Shown here: positions 1 to 8,164 of the stretch, piece by piece
Numbering within the stretch: position 1 is the stretch's first letter
Layout of the letters: each line of letters starts with the position of its first letter
Assembly: GCF_003612555.1 (NCBI RefSeq)
Contig: NZ_RAZF01000001.1
Span: 310,001 to 374,000, forward strand
Direction of reading: 5' to 3'
Length of the DNA: 64,000 bases
DNA from: Acutalibacter sp. 1XD8-33
Lineage (GTDB): Bacteria; Bacillota; Clostridia; Oscillospirales; Acutalibacteraceae
Notes under the pieces: model-generated
Databases searched by the model: none
Seen by the model: only the letters and a program-made list of their open reading frames with translations
Told to the model about the DNA's origin: nothing
Translations under genes and position numbers: made by a program

Positions 1-38
1 CAGCCCATAAATCCGCAGAGAATGACGTTGCCCCTCAT
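1..38 (-). CDS. aroK: Shikimate kinase, N-terminal fragment
   Basis: Only the first 12 codons are inside the window. They read M-R-G-N-V-I-L-C-G-F-M-G, the beta strand and start of the P-loop typical of shikimate kinase (family pattern I-x-L-x-G-F-M-G-x-G-K-S). The ATG overlaps the aroE stop codon as ATGA, so the two shikimate-pathway genes are translationally coupled. The rest lies beyond the left edge. The call rests on the short motif plus position directly after aroE. Confidence 0.7.
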   Translation of the reverse strand, partial: MRGNVILCGFMG

Positions 39-925
39 GGCCGGCCCCCGAAAATCCTGCCAAGCTCCGTCTGGGCGTCGTCGATCAGCTGGAGAAGGTC
101 CTCGTTCCGGAACTCCGTGTCATACCAGATCTTGTGAGAGTATGCCGCCTGACACACCAGCATCCCCATACCGCCGATTGCCTGGATTCCCTGGTTCCGG
201 GCATGCTGGAGCAGCTTCGTCTCTGCCGGATTGAACACCGCGTCGAACACCGCGCCGCATCGGGCCACCACTTCTCCGCTCACCGGGCTGGCATCTGGGT
301 GGGGATACATACCCACGCTGGTGGTGTTCACCAGCAGATCATACCGCCCGCTTTTGTCCTCCTCCAGCTCCTGGTAGCTTTTCACCGTGACGAGGAAATT
401 CCGGTCCCCCCGGTTCCGGGCAAAATCCGCCAGTTTGCCGGCGAGCTCCATGGCCTTCTCATAGGAGCCCTCCCGGTGGACGATGGTGATGTTGAAATCC
501 GGCTGCTGAATAGCCGCCTGAAAGGCCACGGCCCTGGCCGCGCCGCCGTTGCCCAGCACCAGCATCTTCCGGCGGAAATCTAGGCCGTGGATGGCCAGGG
601 AAACCGCCGCGCCGGCGCCGTCGGTGGTGAATCCATAGAGCTTGCCTTCCTCCACCTTCACCGTGTTCACCGAACCGCATAGCCTTGCGCTCTCGCACAG
701 ATCCTCAAGGAAGGGTATTATGGCGCTTTTGTGGGGAATGGTGATGTTAAAGCAGTCCAGCTTCCGCAGCTCCGGCAAAGCGGCCTCCAGGTCTGGCACG
801 TCCAGCACCTGGTATTCCATAGGAATACCAGAAAGGGAAAAGAGCCTTTTCTGGATGAAGGGCGACATGGTGTGCCCAATGGGGTGCCCGATCACCGCCG
901 CTTTCTGTATTTTCAAGGGTTCCAT
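35..925 (-). CDS. aroE: Shikimate dehydrogenase (NADP+)
   Basis: Reduces 3-dehydroshikimate to shikimate in the cytoplasmic aromatic amino acid pathway. It shows the substrate-domain motif G-H-P-I-G-H-T-M-S-P near residue 14, the catalytic lysine in N-I-T-I-P-H-K-S, N-T-V-K and T-D-G-A-G, the nucleotide loop G-N-G-G-A-A-R, and N-T-T-S-V-G-M-Y-P. At 296 aa it is full length for the family. The AAAGGAG ribosome site touches the annotated ATG with no spacer, so the TTG three codons downstream (at 916, 9 nt spacing) may be the real start. It is followed by aroK with a 4 bp overlap. Confidence 0.93.
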   Translation of the reverse strand: MEPLKIQKAAVIGHPIGHTMSPFIQKRLFSLSGIPMEYQVLDVPDLEAALPELRKLDCFNITIPHKSAIIPFLEDLCESARLCGSVNTVKVEEGKLYGFTTDGAGAAVSLAIHGLDFRRKMLVLGNGGAARAVAFQAAIQQPDFNITIVHREGSYEKAMELAGKLADFARNRGDRNFLVTVKSYQELEEDKSGRYDLLVNTTSVGMYPHPDASPVSGEVVARCGAVFDAVFNPAETKLLQHARNQGIQAIGGMGMLVCQAAYSHKIWYDTEFRNEDLLQLIDDAQTELGRIFGGRP

Positions 926-968
926 CTCCTTTTTTTGCCCGGTTCACAAAATTTTTTCCATTACATGG

Positions 969-997
969 TTGACAAAGAGGCGCGCAGTCAATACAAT
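969..997 (+). promoter_or_regulatory. Sigma-70-type promoter for acpP
   Basis: TTGACA, 17 bp spacer, TACAAT, reading towards acpP. Predicted transcription start is near 1004, leaving a leader of about 150 nt that contains a small GGCC hairpin before the ribosome site. Confidence 0.7.
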
Positions 998-1057
998 GAG
1001 AGGGACGGATATGGCTCCGGGGCTTCCCGCCCGGCGCGGTTCCTCTTTCGCGCCATC

Positions 1058-1087
1058 ATTATACCACAGGGGGACCGGGTTTGTCCA
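1058..1087 (-). promoter_or_regulatory. Promoter for aroE-aroK
   Basis: On the minus strand TGGACA, 18 bp, TATAAT. Its start point (about 1051) lies to the right of the opposing acpP start (about 1004), so the two divergent transcripts overlap at their 5' ends by about 45 nt. Confidence 0.5.
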
Positions 1088-1152
1088 TATCTTCCAAGGG
1101 CCAAGTCCCCTGGCCAAAAAGAAAATCAGATTATTTTTAGGAGGCAGCAAAG

Positions 1153-1386
1153 ATGGTACTGGAAAAAATCAAGGCCATACTCAGCGAGCAGTTTAGCGTG
1201 GACGAAAGCGAAATCTCCCCGGATACCCTTCTGGAGGACGACCTGGGGGCCGATTCTCTGGACGTGGTAGACCTGCTGATGACCATTGAGGACGACTTTG
1301 AGGTAGAGATCCCCGACGAAGAGGTGGAAAATATCAAAACCGTGGGAGCCCTGGTGGAGTACATCGAGAGCCACGCCAAGGATTGA
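1153..1386 (+). CDS. acpP: Acyl carrier protein
   Basis: Small acidic carrier of fatty-acid intermediates in the cytoplasm. It is 77 aa, the normal length, and has the phosphopantetheine attachment motif G-A-D-S-L-D-V-V near residue 36 followed by the acidic helix II/III region (E-D-D-F-E-V-E-I-P-D). The ribosome site TAGGAGG lies 8-9 nt upstream. It stands alone between its own promoter and a strong intrinsic terminator, divergent from aroE, without the usual fab genes next to it. Confidence 0.97.
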   Translation: MVLEKIKAILSEQFSVDESEISPDTLLEDDLGADSLDVVDLLMTIEDDFEVEIPDEEVENIKTVGALVEYIESHAKD

Positions 1387-1404
1387 GCCCAGTGCCGGCG
1401 GTTT

Positions 1405-1440
1405 GGCCAGAGGCAGAGTTTCTGCCCTGGCTTTTTGTTT
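1405..1440 (+). terminator. Intrinsic terminator after acpP
   Basis: Stem GCCAGAGGCAG against CTGCCCTGGC with a short AGTTT loop, then TTTTTGTTTT. It ends the acpP transcript. The rest of the gap to obg (1441-1682) is AT-rich leader with TATACT-like boxes near 1500 and 1516 and two small hairpins, and no coding region. Confidence 0.85.
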
Positions 1441-1682
1441 TGCCCGATTATCCCGATTATTTTTTGAACATGACAGCCCGCCGCCATGTTTAATGTGGTA
1501 TACTTAAAATAAACTATACTTTACTAAAAGCCAAGTGTGTGCGAGCGGGAATACCGCAGAAATATTTGGCGAAGATGGGGTATCCCTGAAAAAAACAAAC
1601 CTCTATTACAAAGTGATCCCGAGGGTTCGGGAAAACGAAAAGAAAATTTAGGTCATAGAGGCAAAAAACAAGGGAGGTCACT

Positions 1683-2954
1683 ATGTTTATTGATATCGCA
1701 AAAATTCTGGTCAAGGCTGGGGACGGCGGGGACGGCGCGGTCTCCTTCCACCGGGAGAAATACGTGGCGGCGGGCGGCCCCGACGGCGGCGACGGCGGCC
1801 GGGGAGGCAATGTGGTGTTTCAGGGGGACAGCAACCTTTCCACCCTGGCAGACTTCCGCTATAAGCGCAAATACATCGCCCAGCGGGGGGAGAACGGCCG
1901 GGGAGGGCGGTGCTCTGGAAAGTCCGCCCCGGATCTGGTGGTGCGGGTGCCCATGGGAACTTTGGTCAAGGAGGCGGAGACGGGCCGGATTCTGGCGGAT
2001 ATCTGGGACGGCGAGCCCCAGGTGATTGCAAAGGGCGGCAAGGGAGGCTGGGGCAACACCCATTTCGCCACCCCCACCCGGCAGGTGCCCCGGTTCGCAA
2101 AGCCCGGCCTGCCCGGGCAGGAGATCCAGGTGCAGCTGGAGCTGAAGCTCCTGGCGGACGTGGGCCTGGTGGGCTATCCCAACGTGGGCAAATCCACCCT
2201 GATCTCCGTGGTAAGCGAGGCCAAGCCCAACATCGCCAACTACCATTTCACCACCCTTACCCCGGTGCTGGGAGTGGTGCGCCAGGGCGAGGGTCGTTCC
2301 TTCGTCATGGCGGACATCCCCGGGCTTATCGAGGGCGCCTGGGAGGGCAAGGGCCTGGGGCACCAGTTTCTGCGCCATGTGGAGCGGTGCCGGATGCTGG
2401 TGCACATTGTGGACGTGTCCGGCAGTGAGGGGAGGGATCCTAAAGAGGATTTTAAAACCATCAATCGCGAGCTGGAAAAGTTCAACCCGGAGCTGGCGGA
2501 GCGCCCCATGCTGGTGGCGGGGAACAAGTGCGACTTGGCGGAGCCGGAGCAGGTGGAGGCCTTCCGGGCCTTTGTGGAGGGGCAGGGCTACCGCTTCTTC
2601 CCCATCATCGCCCCCATCAACGAGCAGGTGGACGCCCTTCTAGACGCCGTCACGGCCGAGCTCGCAAAGCTCCCGCCCATTCTGCGGTATGAGCCGGAGC
2701 CGCCGGTGCTGGCCCCTGTGGAGGAGCTGGAGCGGGGCGCGGTGCAGGTGGTTAATCAGGACGGAGTCTATGTGGTGGAAGCCCCCTGGCTGGAGCGAAT
2801 TATGCTCACCATAGATTTTAACGATTCCGAATCCCTCCAGTATTTTCAGCGGGTGCTGATTCAGACAGGGGTGATCGACGCTCTGCGAGAGGCCGGCTGC
2901 GACGAGGGAGACACCGTGGACATCTATGGGCTGGAATTTGACTTTGTGGAATAG
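1683..2954 (+). CDS. obg: GTPase Obg/CgtA
   Basis: Essential ribosome-associated GTPase (50S assembly, stress signalling). Domain order is clear: a glycine-rich Obg fold (about 1-158, many G-G-D-G repeats), then the G domain with G1 G-Y-P-N-V-G-K-S-T, G3 D-I-P-G-L-I-E-G-A and G4 N-K-C-D, then the C-terminal OCT domain ending in the typical D-I-Y-G-L-E-F-D-F. Length is 423 aa. Start is ATG with AGGGAGG upstream. rplU-rpmA, often upstream of obg, are absent; the mini-III gene follows 11 bp later. Confidence 0.97.
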   Translation: MFIDIAKILVKAGDGGDGAVSFHREKYVAAGGPDGGDGGRGGNVVFQGDSNLSTLADFRYKRKYIAQRGENGRGGRCSGKSAPDLVVRVPMGTLVKEAETGRILADIWDGEPQVIAKGGKGGWGNTHFATPTRQVPRFAKPGLPGQEIQVQLELKLLADVGLVGYPNVGKSTLISVVSEAKPNIANYHFTTLTPVLGVVRQGEGRSFVMADIPGLIEGAWEGKGLGHQFLRHVERCRMLVHIVDVSGSEGRDPKEDFKTINRELEKFNPELAERPMLVAGNKCDLAEPEQVEAFRAFVEGQGYRFFPIIAPINEQVDALLDAVTAELAKLPPILRYEPEPPVLAPVEELERGAVQVVNQDGVYVVEAPWLERIMLTIDFNDSESLQYFQRVLIQTGVIDALREAGCDEGDTVDIYGLEFDFVE

Positions 2955-2965
2955 GAGGATGGGGC

Positions 2966-3364
2966 TTGGAAACGGTTTTGGGACGTTCCTGCAAGGACCC
3001 GGGACAGCTAAGCGCCCTGGACCTGGCCTTTGTGGGAGATGGGGTCTTTGACCTGCTCTGCCGGGAAATCCTGGTGGAAGAGGGCAGCTGCCCGGTGAAG
3101 AAGCTCCATCGGCGGAAAACAGAGTGGGTGTGCTGCAGAGCCCAGGCCCAGGCACTGCGGACTCTTTGGCCCGGCCTTTCAGAGGCGGAACAGGCGGTGG
3201 CTCTGCGGGGGCGGAACGCCCATGTGGGTCATGTGCCTAAAAATGCCAGCACGGCGGATTATCACGGGGCCACAGCCCTGGAGGCGCTGTTCGGATGGTT
3301 GTATCTGAGGGGGGAAATCCAGCGGGTGCGGGAGCTGTTCGGGCTCATTATGCTTTCCGCGTAA
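2966..3364 (+). CDS. mrnC: Mini-ribonuclease III
   Basis: RNase III-like nuclease lacking a dsRNA-binding domain; in Bacillus it matures 23S rRNA ends. It is 132 aa. The catalytic motif reads A-L-D-L-A-F-V-G-D-G-V-F-D near residue 15, and N-A-H-V-G-H-V-P and Y-H-G-A-T-A-L-E-A-L-F-G follow as in the family. The start is TTG at 2966, set by AGGAGG directly upstream and 11 bp after the obg stop, so it is co-transcribed with obg. Confidence 0.93.
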   Translation: METVLGRSCKDPGQLSALDLAFVGDGVFDLLCREILVEEGSCPVKKLHRRKTEWVCCRAQAQALRTLWPGLSEAEQAVALRGRNAHVGHVPKNASTADYHGATALEALFGWLYLRGEIQRVRELFGLIMLSA

Positions 3365-3421
3365 TTGCTGAACTACTTTTTTCGAATCACATAATTATTT
3401 TTCAGGAGGGTTTATTCTTAA

Positions 3422-4591
3422 ATGATACTCATCAAAAATGGCAGGGTAAAAACCATGGCGGGCCCGGACATTCCCCGGGGGCAGATACTCATCGACGGCG
3501 GGAAGATCCTGGCCGTAGGGACGGAGGTGGAGGCCCCGTCGGACGCCCAGGTCATCGACGCGGAGGGCTGTCTGGTGGCCCCCGGCTTTGTGGAGGCCCA
3601 CTGCCACATCGGCCTGGACGAGGAGGCCATCGGCTTCGAGGGGGCGGACTACAACGAGATGACCGACCCGGTCACCCCCCAGATGCGGGGCATCGACGGC
3701 CTGAATCCCATGGACGAGGCCTTTTTCGAGGCCTATAGTCACGGCGTGACCACCGCCGTCACCGGGCCGGGCAGCGCCAACGTGGTTGGCGGCACCTTCC
3801 TGGCGGTGAAGCTCTGCGGCCGGCGGGTGGACGATATGGTGGTAAAGGATCCCGTGGCTATGAAGATCGCCTGGGGCGAGAATCCCAAGCGCTGCTATGG
3901 CGGTTCCTCGAAGAAAATGCCCATGACCCGCATGGGCACCGCCGCCCTGCTGCGGGACCTGCTGGCTAAGGCCCGGGACTACGAGGAGAAGCTCTCCGCC
4001 TGGGAGAAGGACCCCGAAAACAAGAAAAAGCCCGACTACGACTGTAAGCTCCAGGCCATGGTGCCGGTGATGCGCCGGGAGATCCCCCTGAAATCCCACG
4101 CCCACCGGGCGGACGACATCTTCACTGCCCTGCGGGTGGCCAAGGAGTTCGGTGTGGACATCACCCTGGACCACTGCACCGAGGGGCATCTCATCCCGGA
4201 GGAGCTGGCCGCCGAGGGCCGTCCCTGTCTGGTGGGGCCCACCTTTGGATCTAAGTCCAAGTTCGAGCTGAAGAACAAGACCTGGGACACCCCCAGGGTG
4301 CTGGCGGAGCACGGCCTGAAGCTGGCCATCATCACCGACGCCCCGGTGATCCCCCTGGGCTACCTGCCCCTGTGCGCGGGGCTTGCCATGCAGGCGGGTC
4401 TGCCCGAGGAGGAGGCCTGGAGGGCCGTCACCATCAGCCCGGCGGAGATCACGGGCATCGCCCACAGGGTAGGAAGCCTGGAACCTGGCAAGGACGCGGA
4501 TCTGGCCATCTACCGTGGGGACCCCCTCCGGGACGTCCAGTGCCAGACCGTCTGCACCATGATCGACGGCAGGATCGTGTATCGGGCATAA
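3422..4591 (+). CDS. Amidohydrolase (imidazolonepropionase-like)
   Basis: Metal-dependent hydrolase of the amidohydrolase superfamily (COG1228-like), 389 aa. It has the N-terminal beta-sandwich turn, the metal motif F-V-E-A-H-C-H-I-G (HxH) near residue 60, later histidines in K-S-H-A-H-R-A-D and L-D-H-C-T-E-G-H, the catalytic Asp in I-I-T-D-A-P, and the C-terminal G-S-L-E-P-G-K-D-A-D-L-A sandwich strand. Substrate is unknown; relatives cleave cyclic amides or dipeptides. Strong CAGGAGGG ribosome site. It may follow mrnC in one transcript (57 bp gap) but has no functional link to it. Confidence 0.88.
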   Translation: MILIKNGRVKTMAGPDIPRGQILIDGGKILAVGTEVEAPSDAQVIDAEGCLVAPGFVEAHCHIGLDEEAIGFEGADYNEMTDPVTPQMRGIDGLNPMDEAFFEAYSHGVTTAVTGPGSANVVGGTFLAVKLCGRRVDDMVVKDPVAMKIAWGENPKRCYGGSSKKMPMTRMGTAALLRDLLAKARDYEEKLSAWEKDPENKKKPDYDCKLQAMVPVMRREIPLKSHAHRADDIFTALRVAKEFGVDITLDHCTEGHLIPEELAAEGRPCLVGPTFGSKSKFELKNKTWDTPRVLAEHGLKLAIITDAPVIPLGYLPLCAGLAMQAGLPEEEAWRAVTISPAEITGIAHRVGSLEPGKDADLAIYRGDPLRDVQCQTVCTMIDGRIVYRA

Positions 4592-5090
4592 GACCGTGGG
4601 GCGGCCTCCGGCGGCTTAGGGGCGTTGCCCCTAAGAACCCCACCACCTTTTGAAAAAGGTGGACGAAAACTTTACCCACTCCTCACTCCGTTCGTCGTGA
4701 ACGTTTTGGAGTTTTCGCATAGCCACAACATATTACGCGGTCCAGGGGCGGGGAAAATCGCCAGCGGCGATTGTTCTGACCCGACCGAACCGGCAGGTGA
4801 GACAGGCCCCTGGCAGGGTGTGGGACAGAGTCCCACGGTCTTGCCCTTGACCTTAACACCTGAGAAGCGCATTTTTTGAAGGTGAATTGGCGCAAAGCGC
4901 CAAGAGGAAACGGAGAGTTCATCTCGCCGTGCGAGATGAATCTCTTTTGCAACTGAGAAAAAAGTTTCCTAGTCCCGGAGTAAGCCAGCGGCGAACGGAA
5001 GCGCATAGCCGAAAGGCCCGCCTGGCCGTGTGCTCCGCAACCAGCCATCCTGCGCACCCACGCGCCCATAAAAAACACGCGCTTCGGCCG
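4592..5090. repeat. Mosaic hairpin repeat block 1
   Basis: No gene. Contains the modular repeat family in plus orientation: terminator-like hairpin CTTAGGGGC/GCCCCTAAG (4617-4637), CCACCTTTT/AAAGGTGG, the linker CACCTGAGAAGCG, triloop hairpin H1 GTGGGAC/GTCCCAC (4820-4836), H2 TTGGCGC/GCGCCAA (4887-4903), H3 AGGAAAC/GTTTCCT (4905-4980) and an inner TTCATCTCG/CGAGATGAA hairpin. Positions 4645-4876 match 9463-9694 in inverted orientation. Confidence 0.85.
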
Positions 5091-5111
5091 CTCCCTCTTT
5101 TGAGATTCCTC

Positions 5112-5140
5112 TTGCATTTTCCGGAAGGGTTTGCTATAAT
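5112..5140 (+). promoter_or_regulatory. Promoter for sugar-binding lipoprotein gene
   Basis: TTGCAT, 17 bp, TATAAT, with an extended -10 TGC. Start point near 5147, about 60 nt before the CDS. It sits just after repeat block 1. Confidence 0.75.
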
Positions 5141-5209
5141 ACTGGGGAACACAGGAAAAAAGTCCTGTGGAATTCATTCGAGGTTTATCCCAAAAGGAGG
5201 AAAACAAAC

Positions 5210-6250
5210 ATGAAGAAAGTACTTGCACTGCTGCTGGCGCTGGCGATGATCTGCGCCTGCTTCGCGGCCTGCGGGGACAATTCCGGCTCCAGCTCTTCCA
5301 GCCAGGAGTCGTCCTCTTCCCAGTCCGAGGCTTCCAAGGAGGAGAGTTCCGAAGAGAGCGGGGCGGAGTCCTCTGAGACCGCTACCGGTGAGAAGTTCAA
5401 GATCGGCATCCTGGCTCCCGCCGTCACCCACGGCTGGGTGGCGGGCGTGGCTTACCACGCTAAGGCCCGCTGCGAGGAGCTCAGCGACACCGTGGACTAC
5501 AAGCTGCTGACCAGCAACAACGCCGAGGAGATGACCAACCAGATCGACGAGCTCAAGACCTGGGGCGTGCAGGCCGTGGTGGCCTTCCCCCAGTGGGAGG
5601 GCATGGAGGATCCCATCAAGGAGCTGGTGGACGCCGGTATCCCGGTGGTGAACTTTGACATCGTCATCGACGTGGACGGCGTGTACCATGTGGCTGGCGA
5701 CAACGTGGATATGGGCACCCAGAGCGCCCAGTATATTGTGGACAAGATCGGTACCACCGGCAAGGTAGTGGTGCTGGAGGTTCCCTCCTCCGGTTCCGTG
5801 TCCGAGCTGCGCAAGAAGGGCTTTGACGACAAGATCAAGGAGATCGCCCCCGACATGGAGATCGAGTACTACTCCACCAAGTTCACCCGGGACGACGGCC
5901 TGAAGGACTTCGCCGACGTACTCAACGCCAATAGCCAGATCGACGCCGTGTTCTCCATGGACGACGAGACCTCCATCGGCGTGCTTCAGGCCATCGACGA
6001 GGCCAAGCGCACCGACATCAAGGTGGTCACCGGCGGCGGCGGGTGCCAGGAGTACTTCAAGATGATGCCCGAGAACCAGGATATCTGGATCCAGTCCGCC
6101 CTGTATAGCCCGGACATGGTGAAGGACGCTGTGGACATGGCCGTCTCCCTGCTGAAGGGTGAGACTGTGGACAAAGAGAAGATCATCCCCACCACTGTGG
6201 TGGACCGGGAGAACTGTGCGGATTATCTGGACGAGAGCTCTCCCTATTAA
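5210..6250 (+). CDS. Sugar ABC transporter substrate-binding lipoprotein
   Basis: Periplasmic-binding-protein family 4 (RbsB type) receptor, 346 aa, anchored outside the membrane. A signal peptide ends in the lipobox F-A-A-C (Cys21), followed by a Ser/Glu-rich linker to about residue 60, then the two-lobed binding fold beginning K-I-G-I-L-A-P with repeated N-N-A-E-E-M and V-V-N-F-D-I-V-I-D. Strong AAAGGAGG site. First gene of the importer, separated from the ATPase gene by a 402 bp gap with two hairpins, so it is probably made in excess over the membrane components. Confidence 0.93.
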   Translation: MKKVLALLLALAMICACFAACGDNSGSSSSSQESSSSQSEASKEESSEESGAESSETATGEKFKIGILAPAVTHGWVAGVAYHAKARCEELSDTVDYKLLTSNNAEEMTNQIDELKTWGVQAVVAFPQWEGMEDPIKELVDAGIPVVNFDIVIDVDGVYHVAGDNVDMGTQSAQYIVDKIGTTGKVVVLEVPSSGSVSELRKKGFDDKIKEIAPDMEIEYYSTKFTRDDGLKDFADVLNANSQIDAVFSMDDETSIGVLQAIDEAKRTDIKVVTGGGGCQEYFKMMPENQDIWIQSALYSPDMVKDAVDMAVSLLKGETVDKEKIIPTTVVDRENCADYLDESSPY

Positions 6251-6277
6251 GCCAGAGCTCCAGGTGAGAGGCCTGCT

Positions 6278-6573
6278 GAGTTAGGAAGTTCTGATCCCGA
6301 AGGAAAAGGCTTTGAGGGTTCTTTAGGAAACCTTCTTCATACCAGTCCCAGACCCCCCCATGGCTTGGTTTCGGGTGGGAAGATTGCCGGATCAGCGAGT
6401 TTTGATCTCGAGGAAAAGTTTTTGAAGTTCTTTTAGGGAACGTTCCTCTTACCAGCTCTAGATCCTGCCGTGGCTTGGTTTCGGGTGGGAAGATTGCCGG
6501 ACCAGCGAGTTTTGATCTCGAGGAAAAAGTTTTTGAAGGTTCTTAGGAAACTTTTTTCAAAAAGTTTCCTAAG
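6278..6573. repeat. 110-bp tandem repeat ending in a long hairpin
   Basis: About 2.5 copies of a 110 bp unit lie in the gap after the binding-protein gene: the string GGCTTGGTTTCGGGTGGG recurs at 6362 and 6472, and GCGAGTTTTGATCTCGAGG at 6395 and 6505. The last copy ends in a near-perfect 15 bp stem CTTAGGAAACTTTTT / AAAAAGTTTCCTAAG (6542-6573). The first copy is more diverged. No coding sequence. Confidence 0.8.
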
Positions 6574-6594
6574 CGTTGAGACAATTGGTTACAC

Positions 6595-6628
6595 AAAAAG
6601 GCTATGGCGCACTCGTCATAGCCTTTTT
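6595..6628 (+). terminator. Intrinsic terminator/attenuator before the ATPase gene
   Basis: AAAAAGGCTATG / CATAGCCTTTTT stem of 12 bp with a 10 nt loop, ending in a T run 25 bp before the ATPase start. It should reduce read-through from the binding-protein gene. Confidence 0.8.
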
Positions 6629-6652
6629 CCAAAAGGAAAGGTCGGATAGCTT

Positions 6653-8164
6653 ATGAAGTTGGAAATGCGCGGCATCTATAAATCCTTTGGCGCCAATGAC
6701 GTGCTGAAAAATATCGATTTTGCCGTCAGCGGCGGAGAGATCTGCGCTTTGCTGGGAGAAAACGGCGCCGGCAAGTCCACCCTGATGAATATTTTAGGTG
6801 GTGTGCTCCCGGCGGATTCCGGCGGGATTTCCCTGGATGGCCAGCCGGTGAGCTTCCGAACGCCCGCGGAGTCTTTGAACGCGGGCATTGGGTTTATTCA
6901 CCAGGAGCTGAACTTGGTAAACGATCTGGCCATTTTCGAGAATATGTTCATTGGGCGGGAGCTAAAAACCAAGTCCGGCCTGCTGGATTCCAAAACCATG
7001 TGCGGCCGCTGTCGGGAGGTGTTCCGGCGGATGGACGTGGACTTGGATCCCCGCACCATGGTCCGGGACCTGGACGCCTCCTATAAACAAATCGTGGAAA
7101 TTGCCCGAGCCCTGCTGATGGACGCTTCCATCATCATCATGGACGAGCCCACCACCTCCCTCACCGACCCGGAGATCGACCGGGTGTTCGACATGATGCG
7201 CACCCTTCAGGCCCAGGGAGTTGCCATGGTGTTCATCTCCCATAAGTTGAAGGAGGTGATGGCCGTGTGTACCCGCTATACTGTGCTACGGGACGGGGCC
7301 ATGGTGGCCTCGGGCCAGGTGGAGGACACCAATGTGGACGAGCTGGCCCGGCATATGGTGGGCCACGAGGTCCGTACCGAGTCCCTGCGCCAGGAGCGGG
7401 AGCTGGGCCCGGAGGTGCTGCGGGCGGAGAACCTTAGTCAGGACCGGTATTTCTCGGACGTGAGCTTTTCTGTGCGGGCCGGAGAGGTGCTGGGCTTTAC
7501 TGGGCTTTTGGGTGACGGGCGCAGTGAGCTGTTCCAGGCGGTTTTCGGCAGCGGCGGCAAGTATCACGGACAGCTCTATCTGGAGGGCCAGCCGGTCGCT
7601 GTCCACGGCACTCCCCAGGCGGTGGCCCTGGGAATCGGCTATGTGCCCCGGGACCGGAAGGAGAACGGCATCATCAAAGACCTGGACATCCTGGAAAACG
7701 GCTCCATCGTCACATGGCCGAAGCAGTCCCGCCTGGGCTTCCTGGACTGGAACCAGGTGCGGGAGGACTTCCGGCGGCAGGCGGACGGGCTGAAGATCAA
7801 GATGGGCGGGGAGAAGGAGGCCATCGGCAGCCTATCCGGCGGCAACCAGCAGAAGGTGGTGCTGGCAAAGTGGCTGAACGCCGGGCCCAAGGTGCTCATC
7901 TTTGACAACCCCACCCAGGGTGTGGACGTGGGGGCAAAGGAGGACATCTACGATACCATCCTGGCCCTGGCAAAGGAGGGTGTGGCAGTGGTGGTGCTCT
8001 CCAGCGAGGCCCAGGAGATCATCCGCCTGTGCGACCGGGCTCTGGTACTGTATCACGGCCGGGTGCAGGGGGAGCTCTCTGGGGAAGAGATCACCGATCA
8101 AGAGATTATGCGGTTGGCAACAGGCGGATCAGTTCAAAATGAGGGGGTTCAACAAAATGGATAA
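6653..8164 (+). CDS. Sugar ABC transporter ATP-binding protein (RbsA/MglA type)
   Basis: Double ATPase of a carbohydrate importer of the CUT2 family, 503 aa. First half: Walker A G-E-N-G-A-G-K-S-T-L and Walker B I-I-I-M-D-E-P-T-T. Second half has a degenerate P-loop (F-T-G-L-L-G-D-G-R-S-E), signature L-S-G-G-N-Q-Q-K and D-N-P-T-Q-G-V-D-V-G-A. This asymmetric pattern is normal for the family. The stop overlaps the permease start by 8 bp (ATGGATAA), so the two are translationally coupled. Confidence 0.95.
   Translation: MKLEMRGIYKSFGANDVLKNIDFAVSGGEICALLGENGAGKSTLMNILGGVLPADSGGISLDGQPVSFRTPAESLNAGIGFIHQELNLVNDLAIFENMFIGRELKTKSGLLDSKTMCGRCREVFRRMDVDLDPRTMVRDLDASYKQIVEIARALLMDASIIIMDEPTTSLTDPEIDRVFDMMRTLQAQGVAMVFISHKLKEVMAVCTRYTVLRDGAMVASGQVEDTNVDELARHMVGHEVRTESLRQERELGPEVLRAENLSQDRYFSDVSFSVRAGEVLGFTGLLGDGRSELFQAVFGSGGKYHGQLYLEGQPVAVHGTPQAVALGIGYVPRDRKENGIIKDLDILENGSIVTWPKQSRLGFLDWNQVREDFRRQADGLKIKMGGEKEAIGSLSGGNQQKVVLAKWLNAGPKVLIFDNPTQGVDVGAKEDIYDTILALAKEGVAVVVLSSEAQEIIRLCDRALVLYHGRVQGELSGEEITDQEIMRLATGGSVQNEGVQQNG

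Noticed and set aside
4592-5090. CRISPR array
   Set aside because: Repeats are palindromic and numerous but not regularly spaced, have variable stems, and no cas genes occur in the window.
7902-8156. 85-codon extension of the permease frame into the ATPase gene
   Set aside because: The extension overlaps well-conserved ATPase sequence; ATG at 8157 has a ribosome site and fits family length.
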